Assembly: GCA_030015575.1 (NCBI GenBank)
Contig: CM057337.1
Location: 339,646,583 to 339,710,582, forward strand
Length of the DNA stretch: 64,000 nt
Direction of reading: 5' to 3'
From: Agapanthus africanus
Taxonomy: Eukaryota > Streptophyta > Magnoliopsida > Asparagales > Amaryllidaceae
Shown: piece after piece, positions 1 to 10,765 of the stretch
How the letters are laid out: every line of letters starts with the position of its first letter
How positions within the stretch are numbered: position 1 is the first letter of the stretch
Notes under the pieces: generated by a model
Seen by the model: only the letters and a program-made list of their open reading frames with translations
What the model was told of the DNA's origin: nothing
The model's database searches: none
Made by a program: the position numbers and the translations under genes

Positions 1-279
1 TCGTTGCTATATGTCAACGACAATTGGGATGCGCATATATACTTACGTTGATGACATGCGATATTATGAGTTGCTGGATATGTTATATTGGATCGTCGTG
101 TTTGAGTAGCCGGGGGTTTTTATGTGAGATGAGTGTTTTTCATTTTCATTCATGTAAAAACTTGTATGTAATATTCTTTTATTTGGGGCACTTCCAGGTT
201 GCGGAAGTTGTCACCTTTTGTATATTATTTACTTTTCCGCATTAGGATAGACCCAAGGAGGGGAGCATAAGTAACTGGG

Positions 280-339
280 TTCTAGGGTCCAGTGGGAGAC
301 CATCTCGAGGAGTCGAGTCCGGGTCTCCTAACCCTAGAA
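280..339 (+). other. 60-nt composite stem-loop in leader (A copy)
   Basis: Three nested stems are seen directly: outer TTCTAGGGT/ACCCTAGAA, middle GGAGACC/GGTCTCC, inner CTCGA/TCGAG around a four-base loop. Homologous structures of the same 60-nt length occur in B, D, E and F, with paired changes in the outer arms. Confidence 0.8.
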
Positions 340-410
340 TTGGTAGGGTTGCTTGCCGCTCTCGTAGGGGTCTAGGGATGTGGGATTGGCTATTCATCAC
401 GACCGTGGAA

Positions 411-446
411 TCCGTGTTTTATACTGGCTCGTATTGAAAACACGGA
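411..446 (+). other. Leader stem-loop with 10-bp perfect arms
   Basis: The arms TCCGTGTTTT and AAAACACGGA are perfect complements. Inside them ATAC and GTAT can extend the helix around a short loop. The other copies keep the structure, with a few mismatches in D. Confidence 0.7.
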
Positions 447-789
447 CGTCCTAGAATATCCAATGTTTCATATGTTTCTTCTGCTGCGATATCTGTGATG
501 TGATCATGTGATGTTCTGTGATAGATACAGTATATAGTATATATGATATATTATATAGACGTTACTTATGTTTTGCACCCGCACTAGCCCTGCCCTGCTC
601 TGTCGTTAGTTACCTAACCTAACGGTGCACGAGGGGACATCCAGGCGAATGCGGATGGCATAAGTGTACGTCGTATTTATCTGTGATGTTTAGGTGACTT
701 AAATGATGGGACTTCATTAATGTGATTAATGAAAGAAAAGAAACCTAAAAGATGTTGTAGAATCAAATTTTAAATAAAATAGGTAGCTA

Positions 790-1040
790 CAGTTCTTGCT
801 TTGCACAGAGGTATATTTGATATATCCCGCACCTTATTCGATAAGGAAAGGACCGAGATCCCTTCACCGGGAGTGACTCCTTTAGCAATAACTGGCAGTT
901 GCTACACACTCGGTTTGCTTTTGATTGTTTTTGGAATTTTGCTTTGCACAGCGATATATATGATATATCCCGCACCTCATTCGACGAGGAAAGGGCCGAC
1001 GATCCCTTCACCGGGAGTGACCCCTTTAGCAAAACTAGAA
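790..1040 (+). repeat. Two direct repeats of about 100 bp in leader A
   Basis: Copy 1 (about 790-897) and copy 2 (about 938-1040) both run from a ctttgcacag start through a short gatatat inverted repeat, an ATTCGA-containing stretch and a TCACCGGGAGTGA core to cctttagcaa. The same duplicated arrangement is present in B (27142-27392), D (about 12594-12845), E (21836-22085, -) and F (42172-42415, -). It therefore predates the copies in this window. Confidence 0.8.
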
Positions 1041-1170
1041 AAGCCTCAAAATCACTCCATTCAAAACTTCATTTGATTCTACAACGATATCAAGTTCATT
1101 ACGCAATAGGTTTTCAGAAAAACCTGTCGTAGCCCTCCGTCATTTCAGATAAGTTGCATATAGTATTCGT

Positions 1171-1378
1171 GCTACATTTGTTGGCTTTCGTCAAGGTGTA
1201 GTGTGCGGTAGCTATGTGCTGCTTATCTGCTGCATATGATGCGACTGGATTAGGGTAGTTGTACGGCTTTGTTGGCTTTCGTCAAGGGTCGTGCAGGTGG
1301 GTTTAATTCAGTTAAGAAATGTACGGGTTGAACTTGACTAGCAGCCTATGATTTGTTGGCCTTTGTAAAGGTCATAGG
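1171..1378 (+). other. Three related hairpins with a shared cap (A copy)
   Basis: Hairpin 1 spans 1171-1202 (arms GCTACA/TGTAGT), hairpin 2 spans 1261-1294 (GTACGGC/GTCGTGC with G-U pairs), and hairpin 3 spans 1345-1378 (CCTATGA/TCATAGG). The first two carry the same 20-base insert TTTGTTGGCTTTCGTCAAGG, and the third a close variant. The insert itself folds as TTGGC/GTCAA around a 3-4 base tip. The outer stems are unrelated to one another. Confidence 0.75.
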
Positions 1379-1572
1379 ACGCAAGGGGCAAAAGCATTAT
1401 CGGGAATTTCAAGTGTTGAAATTTGCAATGAGATTGCATACCTTCTATGAGATAGTTGGATCCCGATACCCACTGCGAGTAAGAGTTACTCCTGGGAAAG
1501 TTTTGCACATTACAATTAGCCGATCAAGTAGGTGTCTAGAAAGGTGTCAACGGGGTTACGCCTCTGGGAAAA

Positions 1573-1618
1573 GGAGGTTTACGATAATTAGGTCCGTGCG
1601 AAAGCACGGCGAACCTCC
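1573..1618 (+). other. GAAA-capped hairpin upstream of pol (A copy)
   Basis: The outer arms GGAGGTT and AACCTCC enclose a second helix CCGTGC/GCACGG closed by GAAA, a GNRA-type tetraloop. B has the same design at 27926-27969 with arms GAGGT/ACCTC and CGTGC/GCACG. Confidence 0.7.
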
Positions 1619-1825
1619 CTCAAAGTACCGACACTGGCCTGGCTAAAAGATTGGCGAAGTTGTAGGGTGTAATTAATCCCGGCTAGTCTTTCTTTTTAGG
1701 GTTTGAAGGAAGATTTGATAAAAACCAGTGGGAGCCATCCTGATTAGATAAGATAATAACCAATCTGATCTTGCAAGAGCATACGCTAAAGTGTTTTCTT
1801 CTCTCTCTTTCTCCAGGTAGCGACC

Positions 1826-4800
1826 ATGTCATGCCCTAATAAAGATAATAATATGGATGTATTGACCGAACCCGCATGTTATACTGTGCTGGGGAACGTT
1901 GGTTCCGTTCTTTCTTATAAGAGTTATAGGACTGAACAGGGTATAGGGGAATACCAGGATTTCCATGCCACCCGACTGAAGAAAGTACATGTTGATGCAT
2001 TTTCTTCAGGTGTGTTCGTTACAGAGAACTGTTTCTCCATTTGCTCTACGTCTTGGGTATTAGATACCGGGTCAGGATCCTATATATGTAATCAGTTACA
2101 TGGGCTAAGGAAAGGTAGAGAACTTGGAGAAGGTGATAAAGACATTAGAGTTGGAAATGGTGCAATTGTTGCAGCTAAGACTGTCGGGGAATATCACCTT
2201 GCATTACCTACTGGTAATACATTGGTTCTGAACGAATGCTATTACATGCCGAACCTGATATGCAACATTATATCGGTTTCTTTGTTGAGTAAAGAGGGAT
2301 ATAATTTTGTATTACAGGATAATGTTATGAACATTTTCCGTAACCAAAAGTTGGTTGGATCAGGCACGTTGTGCAATGGTATTTATGTTCTAAATCAATC
2401 AACAGTTCTGAGCATAACAAACACACACAAGAGGAAGAGTTCTGAACTGAATGAATCCTTCTTGTGGCATTGTAGACTGGGTCACATCAATGTAACACGA
2501 CTAGCAAAGTTGCATAAGGATGGATATTTAAATCCGTTTGAATTTTCATCTTATGACGCTTGCCAGTCATGTCTCAAAGGCAAGATGACCAAAACTCCGT
2601 TTACGGGACACGGAGAAAGGGTTACTGAACTCTTGGGACTGATACATAGTGATGTATACGGTCCCATGTCTACACATGCCAGGGATGGTTCATCGTACTT
2701 CATTACATTCACTGACGATCTCTCTAGATTCGGATATGTGTTCCTGATGAAACACAAATCAGAAGCTTTTGAGAAATTTAGAGAATATAAACATGAAGTC
2801 GAGAACCAAACCGGAAAAAGTATTAAAATCCTTCGATCTGATCGAGGAGGTGAATACTTGAGCAATGAATTCCTGGACTTCCTAAAAGAGAATGGGATTC
2901 TCTCTCAGCTGACTCCTCCATATACACCGCAACACAACGGTGTATCAGAACGGAGGAACCGCACCCTATTAGATATGGTGCGCTCTATGATAAGCACAGC
3001 TGAGTTACCTATTTCCTTCTGGGGGTATGCGCTTGAGACAGCCATACATCTATTGAATATGGTCCCCACCAAATCTGTGCCTACAACTCCATATGAGATA
3101 TGGAAAGGAAAGACACCATGTCTTAACTATGTTAAGATATGGGGTTGTCCAGCCTATGTCAAACGACAAAATCCGGACAAACTCGAGGCACGGTCTGTTT
3201 TATGCAAATTTATAGGATATCCCAAGAATTCATAAGAGTATATCTTCTACCACCCTGAGGAACAAAGAGTGTTTGTTTCTCGGCATGCCACCTTTTTAGA
3301 AAAGGAATTTCTTGAAAAAGAGATTAGTGGTCATGAGGTAGAAATGGAAGGGGTTCCAGCTACAAAAGCTACAACAGAAGATCTGGTGGAACCAGAGGAT
3401 TCCGTAGTTCCCGATGAACCCCAGCCACTCCGCCGATCTAGTAGGGTTCCTCACCCACCTAAGAGATACTACGGTTTTCTCATGGATGGTGGGAGCGAGG
3501 ATTGCATCATGGAGGATGATGACCCAACTAGCTTCGAGCAGGCCATCACGAGTAGGGACTCAGTGAAATGGCTGGATGCTATGCGGTCCGAGATGGAATC
3601 CATGTACACCTACAAAGTATGGACTTTGGAAGTTGCTCCTGAAGGGGTAAAACCCATTGGGAGCAAGTGGATCTTCAAGAAGAAAATTGGTGTAGATGGG
3701 AAAGTGGAGACTTTCAAAGCTAGACTTGTTGCAAAGGGTTTTCGTCAAAGACCAGGTGTGGATTATGACGAAACCTTTTCTCCGGTGGCTATGCTTAAAT
3801 CCATCCGGATCATGCTTGCCATCGCTGCATATCATGATTACGAAATCTGGCAAATGGATGTTAAGACCGCCTTTCTAAACGGTGATTTAGAAGAGTGCGT
3901 GTACATGACTCAGCCAGAGGGCTTCGTAGACGGTGGGAGCAGCGGGAAGGTGTGCAAGCTGCTTAAATCCATTTATGGATTAAAGCAAGCATCGCGGAGT
4001 TGGAACATCTGCTTTGACGTCGTTATCAAAGAGTTTGATTTCGTCAAACACCCAGATGAACCTTGTATCTACAAAAAGGTAGCAGAGAGTAAGGTTGTCT
4101 TCCTCGTATTGTACGTGGACGACATACTCTTGATAGGAAATGATATTCCTATGCTGCAATCAGTCAAGCTCTTCTTATCACAAAGATTCTCAATGAAAGA
4201 TCTTGGTGATGCCTCCTGCATATTGGGAATCAGGATCTATAGAGATAGATCCAAACGGATATTGGGATTGTCCCAATCTAAGTACATTGACACCATACTA
4301 AAGAGGTTTAGTATGGAAGAATCCAAGCGTGGGAACTTGCCCACGATCTCTGGAGTCACTCTTTCCAAAGAGATGTCTCCCAAGACTGATTTGGAGAGAG
4401 CTCGTATGCAAGGGATACCCTATGCTTCGGCAGTAGGCTCTATCATGTACGCGATGCTATGTACCAGACCCGATGTAGCATACTCACTAAGTGTAGTGAG
4501 CAGGTATCAATCTGATCCTGGAGAGAGTCACTGGACAGCTGTGAAGAGCATTCACAAGTACTTGCGAAGGACTAAAGAGATGCTCTTGGTATATGGTAAG
4601 GACGACTCTAAGTCGCAGTCAGGATTTGTCTTTACCCTTTACGGAGGGGCGGTTAGCTGGAAGAGTTCCAAGCAGGAAACCGTGGCAGACTCGACGATGG
4701 AGGCTGAATACATCGCTGCCAACGATGCTGCCAAAGAGGCTGTCTGGATTAAGAAGTTCATTACTGAACTTGGAGTGGTTCCATCCATTGAGCATCCAAT

Positions 4801-4877
4801 ACCTTTGTATTGCGATAACAATGGAGCAGTGGCTTTGGCCAAGGAACCCAGGTCCCATCAGCGATCCGGGAGATAGT
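1826..4877 (+). pseudogene. pol: Copia pol (PR-IN-RT-RNase H), element A
   Basis: This is a single copia-type pol frame, interrupted by one TAA at 3233-3235 where B has a Tyr codon. Codon 1 is the ATG at 1826, ten bases after a CAG that resembles a splice acceptor. The first 469 codons hold the protease (DTGS), the integrase HHCC region (H..H, CQSC), and the D, D and E catalytic positions (HSD, RSDRGGEY, NGVSERRN). After the stop come the integrase C-terminal region, the reverse transcriptase with YVDD, and RNase H. A 51-base in-frame deletion near 4592 removes the first RNase H catalytic Asp region. A 31-base deletion between GATCC repeats near 4868 shifts the frame, leaving the last about 45 codons (to about 5010) out of frame. 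No complete enzyme can be made. Confidence 0.93.
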
Positions 4878-5017
4878 TGATCGCCGAGAGATCGAGGTCA
4901 GGAGGGTTGACACGAAGAACAACACGGCGGATCCACTCACGAAGGCCATTCCCCAGATACAGTTTGAGAGACTCTTCGGGATGCTCGGTATGCGATACTA
5001 CAGCAGCTGACCCTAGT

Positions 5018-5030
5018 GTAAGTGGGAGAT
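5018..5030 (+). promoter_or_regulatory. Polypurine tract, element A
   Basis: The purine run aagtgggagat lies directly before the TGTTAG start of the 3' LTR, the position where plus-strand DNA synthesis is primed. The same tract is found in B, D, E and F. Confidence 0.85.
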
Positions 5031-7262
5031 TGTTAGTTGTATGTTTGCCCTAGAGGCCAGTATTGTACAGATGATGTATATTATATTGGATGCTTGGACA
5101 TATATAGAGATGACTTTCTTGCTCGATATGATAGTATGCTGTCTGGTTGCTCTTTATCTTAACATGTTTACTAGTCTCTTTAAACTGTCTTATAGTTACA
5201 TGTTGATAAAGCCCTTAGCATGTGTACTTGACTACCTGGACTATGATGCAGATCATACTAGTGGGGACATGGTAGTCCATAAGTACATCCTTCAAGGTCC
5301 CTAGTCATGGGTGTATCGAGACGGGGCATCAATATACCAGTGTAGACTAGCGTATACGCCTCTCGACCCATGAGATGGGCGATGGATGATCCCATATCCA
5401 TTGGTGTTTGACATCAGAGATGGTATACGGGTGCTCAGTTGAGACTGGGTACACTGGACGGACTCGCCGAGAACCCCTAGATGGTATTATACCTCACGTC
5501 AGATGGCAGTTCTCAGGTGACATTTGTGCGGGTTAGTCTGTAGACCCGAGATCGTCATAGAGTCTTGTGTGATTCCTACTGTGCTTTGATCTCCACCTTA
5601 CCACGTCCATGAGGGCGTGCAAAACGGTGGTTTTTGGGTATAGTCCCGAGTCACATGGAGGCAATGAGCGATTGGAGGGGTTTCGTCTCTCCTGGTATTG
5701 GGGGTTGATGTTGCACTGTGCTCGATTGGCCGTAACAGGGAAGTCCCTGGCCAGCGCTGATCTGAGAAATGCTGGTAAGTGTTACCAGTAGTTTCTCGAC
5801 CCGTTATGAGCCTCACATAGGCACGACTTATCGGTTATTAGGGTCTGACATTTACCACCCCTAGACTTGATATGCGACATATCAGACGAACAGACCGGAC
5901 TGTACGGTAAGTGTTACTGGTTGGATTCACAGGAGTGTGAGCGGGCTAGCTCGTCGATCTTCTGATCGCTCAATACCCGGGTGGCCATTACGTTTAGCAG
6001 ACCGCTTGCGTCTTGTGGGTGATTGATATGATCATCATCTGCTGCCGGCGTATTGACGAGTCTTTAGAGTCCTACACAGAGGTTTCCTGGCTCAAGCGAA
6101 ACGAAATAGGGGCGCATATGAGATATGTGCGGGACCGAGAATGATGCGTGTATGTGATACCGTATTTCATTCTCGCGATGAATGTTTCGATTGGTTATAC
6201 GCGATATAACCTAGTTATCGAATCAAAGATTGATTTGATAAGTCGATTCATAGGATACTAGTCGGTTATGTGCGACATGACCGGATCATTGAATCAAGTG
6301 TTGATTTAATGATTTAATGTATAATTATATATTTGATATATTACTTTGCATTAACTAGTATTGGTTCACTTTAAAAGGATTTTCTCACTTGAAGTTCACA
6401 AGTTGTATATGTGATATACTTTTGTGCACTTGATTGCATCATGTTTGATGATGCATGCTCACTTGGGTTTGTGTAAAGAATTATACCATGGTTAAGTTAA
6501 TGATTAGGGTTTTGTTTATTTGACTTACTTATTTATTTATCCATTCTTTTTGAAAAATAGATAAAAGGAAAACAAAATGGTTTCTTTTTATCATGAAGCT
6601 TGTTGAAGCTTCATGAAGCTTTGACTAAAGTGACCATTTTGTCTTCATGCTTAACCCTAACCATTCCTACTAACCATGGTCTATTCTCTATACCTAACTA
6701 AGGTTAGAAGATGATAAGTATTTTTTTTTATTATTCTTTTTGGAGATAACTCATAAGATTCTATCTTCTTCTTCATCTTCTTCTTCAAGAAAAAGCTTGC
6801 CACCATTAATGGCATCTTGAGCAAAAGTGTGAGAAATTCAATTCTAAAGTGAACCCACCTCCTATTTCTTCACCCTCTACCTCTTGCCAAGTAGTATAGG
6901 ATGTTTTCTTCACAAGTTTCATAACTTGGTGAAGTTGGAGCTTGATCTTGTGTAACCTCGACGCAGATCATCTTCGGCATCGTAGCCGACGACTTGTCCG
7001 CTCATTTCTCCGATGAAGCCGATGCTAGAGTCCGAGATCCGACTAGGACAGTGAGAGGACTTCTACGTGGATCTAAGGAAGTGGAGAACCGGATCTTCAA
7101 AGGTTGTAGCTTCTCACTTTTAGTTAAATTGTTAACTAGCTTTATGTTTCGCCTAAAATTGTAGTTAACTATCCGTATTTGGGTTTCTCGGCACCGGAAA
7201 AATTTGAAATTGGCATGGTTGATGCCTTGTGAGACTTCATTAGCGTGCCTAGGAACCCTACA
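5031..7262 (+). repeat. 3' LTR of element A
   Basis: The LTR is 2,232 bp, starts TGTTAGTTGTATG and ends GGAACCCTACA. It aligns along its length with the LTRs of B. It contains a chain of short inverted repeats (5869-5883, 6115-6127, 6193-6211, 6264-6282, 6293-6305 and 6405-6419), a GAA/TTC array at 6604-6622, and CTT-rich microsatellite sequence around 6765-6790. No gene is seen. An 87-codon frame near its start is not conserved in a coding manner. Confidence 0.93.
6604..6622 (+). promoter_or_regulatory. Heat-shock-element-like array (LTR A)
   Basis: The pattern is GAA at 6605, TTC at 6610 and GAA at 6615, each spaced by two bases, followed by TTt at 6620. That fits the alternating nGAAn module rule for heat-shock factor binding. 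A further GAA lies at 6595. The function is inferred, not shown. Confidence 0.5.
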
Positions 7263-8344
7263 CATTCTTCAAATGTTCCTAGTCGTGGGAGTACCGAGAC
7301 AGCGCATCGATACTCCAGAGTAGACTAGCGTATGCGCTTTTTGACCCATATGATGGGCGATGGATGATCCCATATCCATTGGTGTTTGACATAAGAGAAG
7401 GTATACGGGTGCTCAGTGGAGACTGGGTACACTGGACGGACTCGCCGAGAACTCCCAGATGGTATTATACCTCACGTCAGATGGCAGTTCTCTGGTGACA
7501 CTGGTACAGGTTAGTCTGTAGACCCGAGATCGTCATAGAGTCTTGTGTGATTCCCACTGTGCTTTGATTTCTATCATACCACGTCTCCAAGAGGGCGTGC
7601 AAAAAGGTGGCTTTTGGGTACAGTCCCGAATAACATGGAGGCAATGAGCGATAGGTGGGGTTTCGTCTATCCCTGTATAGGGAGTTGATGTTGCGCTGTG
7701 TTCGATTGGGTATAACTGGAAATCCCTGGCCAAGGTTGCTGAGATTTACTGGTAAGTGTTATCAGTAGTTTCTCGAACTGTTATGGAACTCATATCGACA
7801 CGACTTATCAAGCTACTGTGGTCTGACGTTTACCACCCCTAGGCGAGATATGCGACATATCAGACGAAGAGACCGGACTTTACGGGAGTGTTACTGGTTG
7901 GATTCACGGGAGAATGTACAGGCTTGCTTGTTAATCTTCTGATTGCTCAATACCTGGGTGGCTGTTACGTTTAGCTGACCGCTTGCAGCTTGTGGGTGCT
8001 TGATATGATCATCACCTACTGCAGGCGTATTGACTATTCTTTAGAGTCCTACACAGAGGTTTCCTGGCTCAGGAAAAATGGAGCAGGAGCATATATGTGA
8101 TATATACGGGACCGAGAATAATATGTGTATGCGATACCGTATTAAATTCTCGCGATATGAGATATCGGCCGGGTATATGTGATATAGCCGAGTCATCGGA
8201 TCAAGTGTTGATTCGATGAACTGATACAGATTATATTAGTCGGTTATTTATGAAATAGCCGGATTATCGGATCAAGTGTTGATTCGATAATTTAATTTAT
8301 AATTATATATTTGATATATTAAATTACAATAACTAATATAATCT
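7263..8344 (+). repeat. LTR C, left surviving part
   Basis: This is a copia LTR sequence of the same family, starting mid-LTR where A was inserted (homologous to about 31707 of B) and stopping where D is inserted. It continues at 49740. The left and right parts total about 1.97 kb, so about 250 bp lies left of A, outside the window. It is more diverged from A and B than they are from each other. No internal region of C is visible, so it may be a solo LTR or the 3' LTR of an element further left. Confidence 0.85.
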
Positions 8345-10516
8345 TGTTAGTTATATGTATGCCCTAGAGGCCATTACTATACATATGATGTATATTGTAG
8401 TGGATGCTTGGACATATATAGGGAGGATTTTCTTGCTCGACATGATAGTATGCTATCTGGTTACTCTTTACCTTAACGTGTATATTGATTGTCTCTCTGT
8501 TACATGTTGGTAAAGCCCTTAGGATGTGTACTTGACTACCTGGACTATGATGTGGATCATATTAGTGGGGACATGGTAGTCCATAAGTACATCCTTCAAG
8601 ATCCCTAGTCATGGGTGTATCGAGACAGGGTATCGATATACCAGAGTAAACTAGCGTATACCTTCTTGACCCATACAGATGGGCGATGGATGATCCCACC
8701 ATTGGTGTTTGACATCAGAGATGATATACGGGTGCTCAGTGGAGACTGGGTACACTGGACGGACTCGCCGAGAACTCCCAGATGGTATTATACCTTACGT
8801 CAGATGGCAATTCTCTGGTGACACTGGTACAGGTTTGTCTGTGGACCCGAGATCGTCATAGAGTCTTGTGTGATTCCCACTGTGCTTTGATTTCCACCTT
8901 ACCACGTCCAAGAGGGCGTGCAAAACGGTGGTTTTTGGGTACAGTCCCGAATCACATGGAGGCAATGAGCGATAGGAAGGGATTCGTCTCTCCCGGTTTA
9001 GGGAGTTGATGTTGTGCTGTGTTTGATTGGCTATAACTGGAAGTCCCTGGCCAGGGCTGATATAGAGATATACTGGTAAGTGTTACTAGTAGTTTCTCGA
9101 CCTGTTATGAGCCTCACATCGACTCGACTTATCGGTTACTGGGGTCTGACGTATACCACCCCTAGACTTGATATGCGACATATCAGACAAAGAGACCGGA
9201 CTGTACGGGAGTGTTACTGATTGGATTCACAGGAGAACGGACATGCTAGCTTGTTGATCTTCTGATCGCTCAATACCTGGGTGGCTGTTACGTTTAGCTG
9301 ACCGCTTGCAGCTTGTGGGTGTTTGATATGATCATCACCTGCTACCGGCGTATTGACGATTCTTTAGAGTCCTACACAGAGGTTTCTTGGCTCAGGCAAA
9401 ATGGAGTAGAGGCATATATGTGATATGTGCAGGACCGAGGATAATGCGATATGAGATACCATATTATATTCTAGCGATATTTAGATATGAACCGGGACAT
9501 CGGATCAAGTGTTGATTCGATGAATCGGTACATGATATATTAGTCGGTTATATTCGATATAGCCGGATCGTCGGATCAAGTGTTGATTCGATGATTTAAT
9601 GTATAATGATATATATGATATATTGTATTACATTATCTAATATTGGCTCGCTTTATTATTTCATTTTCTCACCGGATTAATACATTGATATATATGCGAT
9701 ATATGTTAATTGTATTATTTTCTTTTGTTGCAAATATATAATATATGTGATATATATTATTGTGACATGATATGATTTATTATGAAACATGTTTAAGGAT
9801 GATAAAAAGGGATTAGGGTTTGATTAGGGTTAGCTCCTTCTTGTTCATTCTAGAAGGATTCTCTTTTGTCTTGGTTAAGATATTACAGTTGATACTTATC
9901 CTTAACCTAACCAAACCCTAGCTCTAGTTTATTCTCTACAAAGGCTAAACCTATCATCCTTGACCATGGTTCCATATCAATCATATATTCTAATCTTCTA
10001 TTCATCACAAAAGGATTATCTTTTTGAGATCATCTTCTTCTCTCTTAGCTTTGAGAAAGCTTACTAGTTAATTCTTTTGTGATGATTTCTTGTGAGAAAA
10101 TGAATTAAAAAAGAAAGCACAAATACTAATCCATCATCCTCATCTAATCTAGACTATTAGATTAGGGTGTTCATCTCTTTAGAGTGAGAAAGTTTGGGTT
10201 ATAGCAACTTCGACGTAGATCATCGGAGAAGCGGAACACTTCAAGCTAGCATAGATCGTTCGAGTCGTGGAACCTCTCTTGAGTCCGGGAGATCATGGAT
10301 CGCGGCGAAGGGACTTCTACTCAGAGCTTGTGAAGCGAAGGAGCGGACTACAAAGATTGTAATCCCTCTCACTTAGGTTTAAAGATGTTATCTTGCATGT
10401 TAAACCCTAATAATCTAGCAAAGATCCCGTCTTTGGGTTGTTCGGCACATCTAAAATTTTATTCGGGCATGTTTGATGCTTTAAGAACCTTCACAAGAGT
10501 GCCTAGGAACCCTACA
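8345..10516 (+). repeat. 5' LTR of element D
   Basis: The LTR is 2,172 bp, from TGTTAGTTATATG to GGAACCCTACA, followed at once by a tRNA-Met primer-binding site. It belongs to a subfamily distinct from A and B, with extra gatatat inverted repeats near 9690-9765. The GAA/TTC motif is reduced to TTCtaGAA with an offset TTC at 9848-9861. No gene is seen. Confidence 0.92.
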
Positions 10517-10517
10517 G

Positions 10518-10530
10518 TGGTATCAGAGCC
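10518..10530 (+). promoter_or_regulatory. Primer-binding site of D (initiator tRNA-Met)
   Basis: TGGTATCAGAGCC is complementary to the 3' end of plant initiator tRNA-Met. It lies one base after the LTR end, as in most plant copia elements. Confidence 0.92.
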
Positions 10531-10713
10531 TAGATAGAGGATTAGGCGATGTGTTAACGAAGTTAAAACCCCGATCGAACCCGATAACGTCAAATTATAC
10601 CCCACTCTGTACATTTTCTGAAATCTGGGTTTTGCCAGAATTAAAAATACCTAAAAAATTAAGCAGGTTAATATAAGAATTATGGTGAAAAACGAGAACC
10701 TAATACGTCCAAA

Positions 10714-10765
10714 CCGCCGCGGAACCGCGGCCGTACCGCGCTTTGGCCGCGGATCCGCGGCAGTA
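10714..10765 (+). repeat. GC-rich palindrome pair in leader D
   Basis: Two adjacent palindromes, GCCGCGGAACCGCGGC and GGCCGCGGATCCGCGGC, are separated by a short spacer in otherwise AT-rich DNA. Related blocks occur at 34353-34401 (E), 44296-44344 (F), a short remnant at 25571-25588 (B), and at 55450-55500 in the unrelated gypsy element H. Confidence 0.8.

Larger units (their letters stand above)
1..1816 (+). other. Element A untranslated leader, hairpin-rich, no gag frame
   Basis: This is the region between the (missing) primer-binding site and pol. In most plant copia elements gag occupies this place; here only short frames exist, and none shows a gag core or CCHC knuckle. The sequence matches the leaders of B, D, E and F. 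It is rich in inverted repeats: 280-339, 411-446, 604-624 (CGTTAG/CTAACG), 1109-1124 (GGTTTT/AAAACC), three related hairpins at 1171-1378, 1405-1423 (AATTTCAA/TTGAAATT), 1424-1438 (TGCAAT/ATTGCA), 1477-1491 (GAGTAA/TTACTC) and 1573-1618. A pyrimidine tract ending CAG at 1816 precedes the pol start. Confidence 0.8.
1..7262 (+). mobile_element. Copia element A, 3' part (leader, pol, 3' LTR)
   Basis: This is the 3' portion of a Ty1/copia element; its 5' LTR, primer-binding site and first part of the leader lie left of the window. Position 1 corresponds to about 26366 of the complete element B. The order is leader, pol, polypurine tract, 3' LTR. The LTR ends CCTACA at 7262, and the next bases (cattcttcaa) resume another copy's LTR (C), so A is inserted in LTR C. 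Its target-site duplication cannot be tested because the left end is missing. Pol is close to intact but has one stop codon and two deletions. Confidence 0.93.

Noticed and set aside
1171..1378. Three spaced repeats resembling a tiny CRISPR array
   Set aside because: Spacing is irregular in content, spacers are conserved between copies, the sequence is within a plant retrotransposon, and the repeats are caps of separate hairpins.
1573..1618. Resemblance of the GAAA-capped hairpin to group II intron domain V
   Set aside because: It lacks the AGC catalytic triad and the two-base bulge, and no other intron domains are present. It is treated as an unassigned hairpin.
5031..7262. Hammerhead ribozyme (retrozyme) in the LTR
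   Set aside because: No CTGATGA core paired with a GAAA box at suitable distance was seen in the LTRs.
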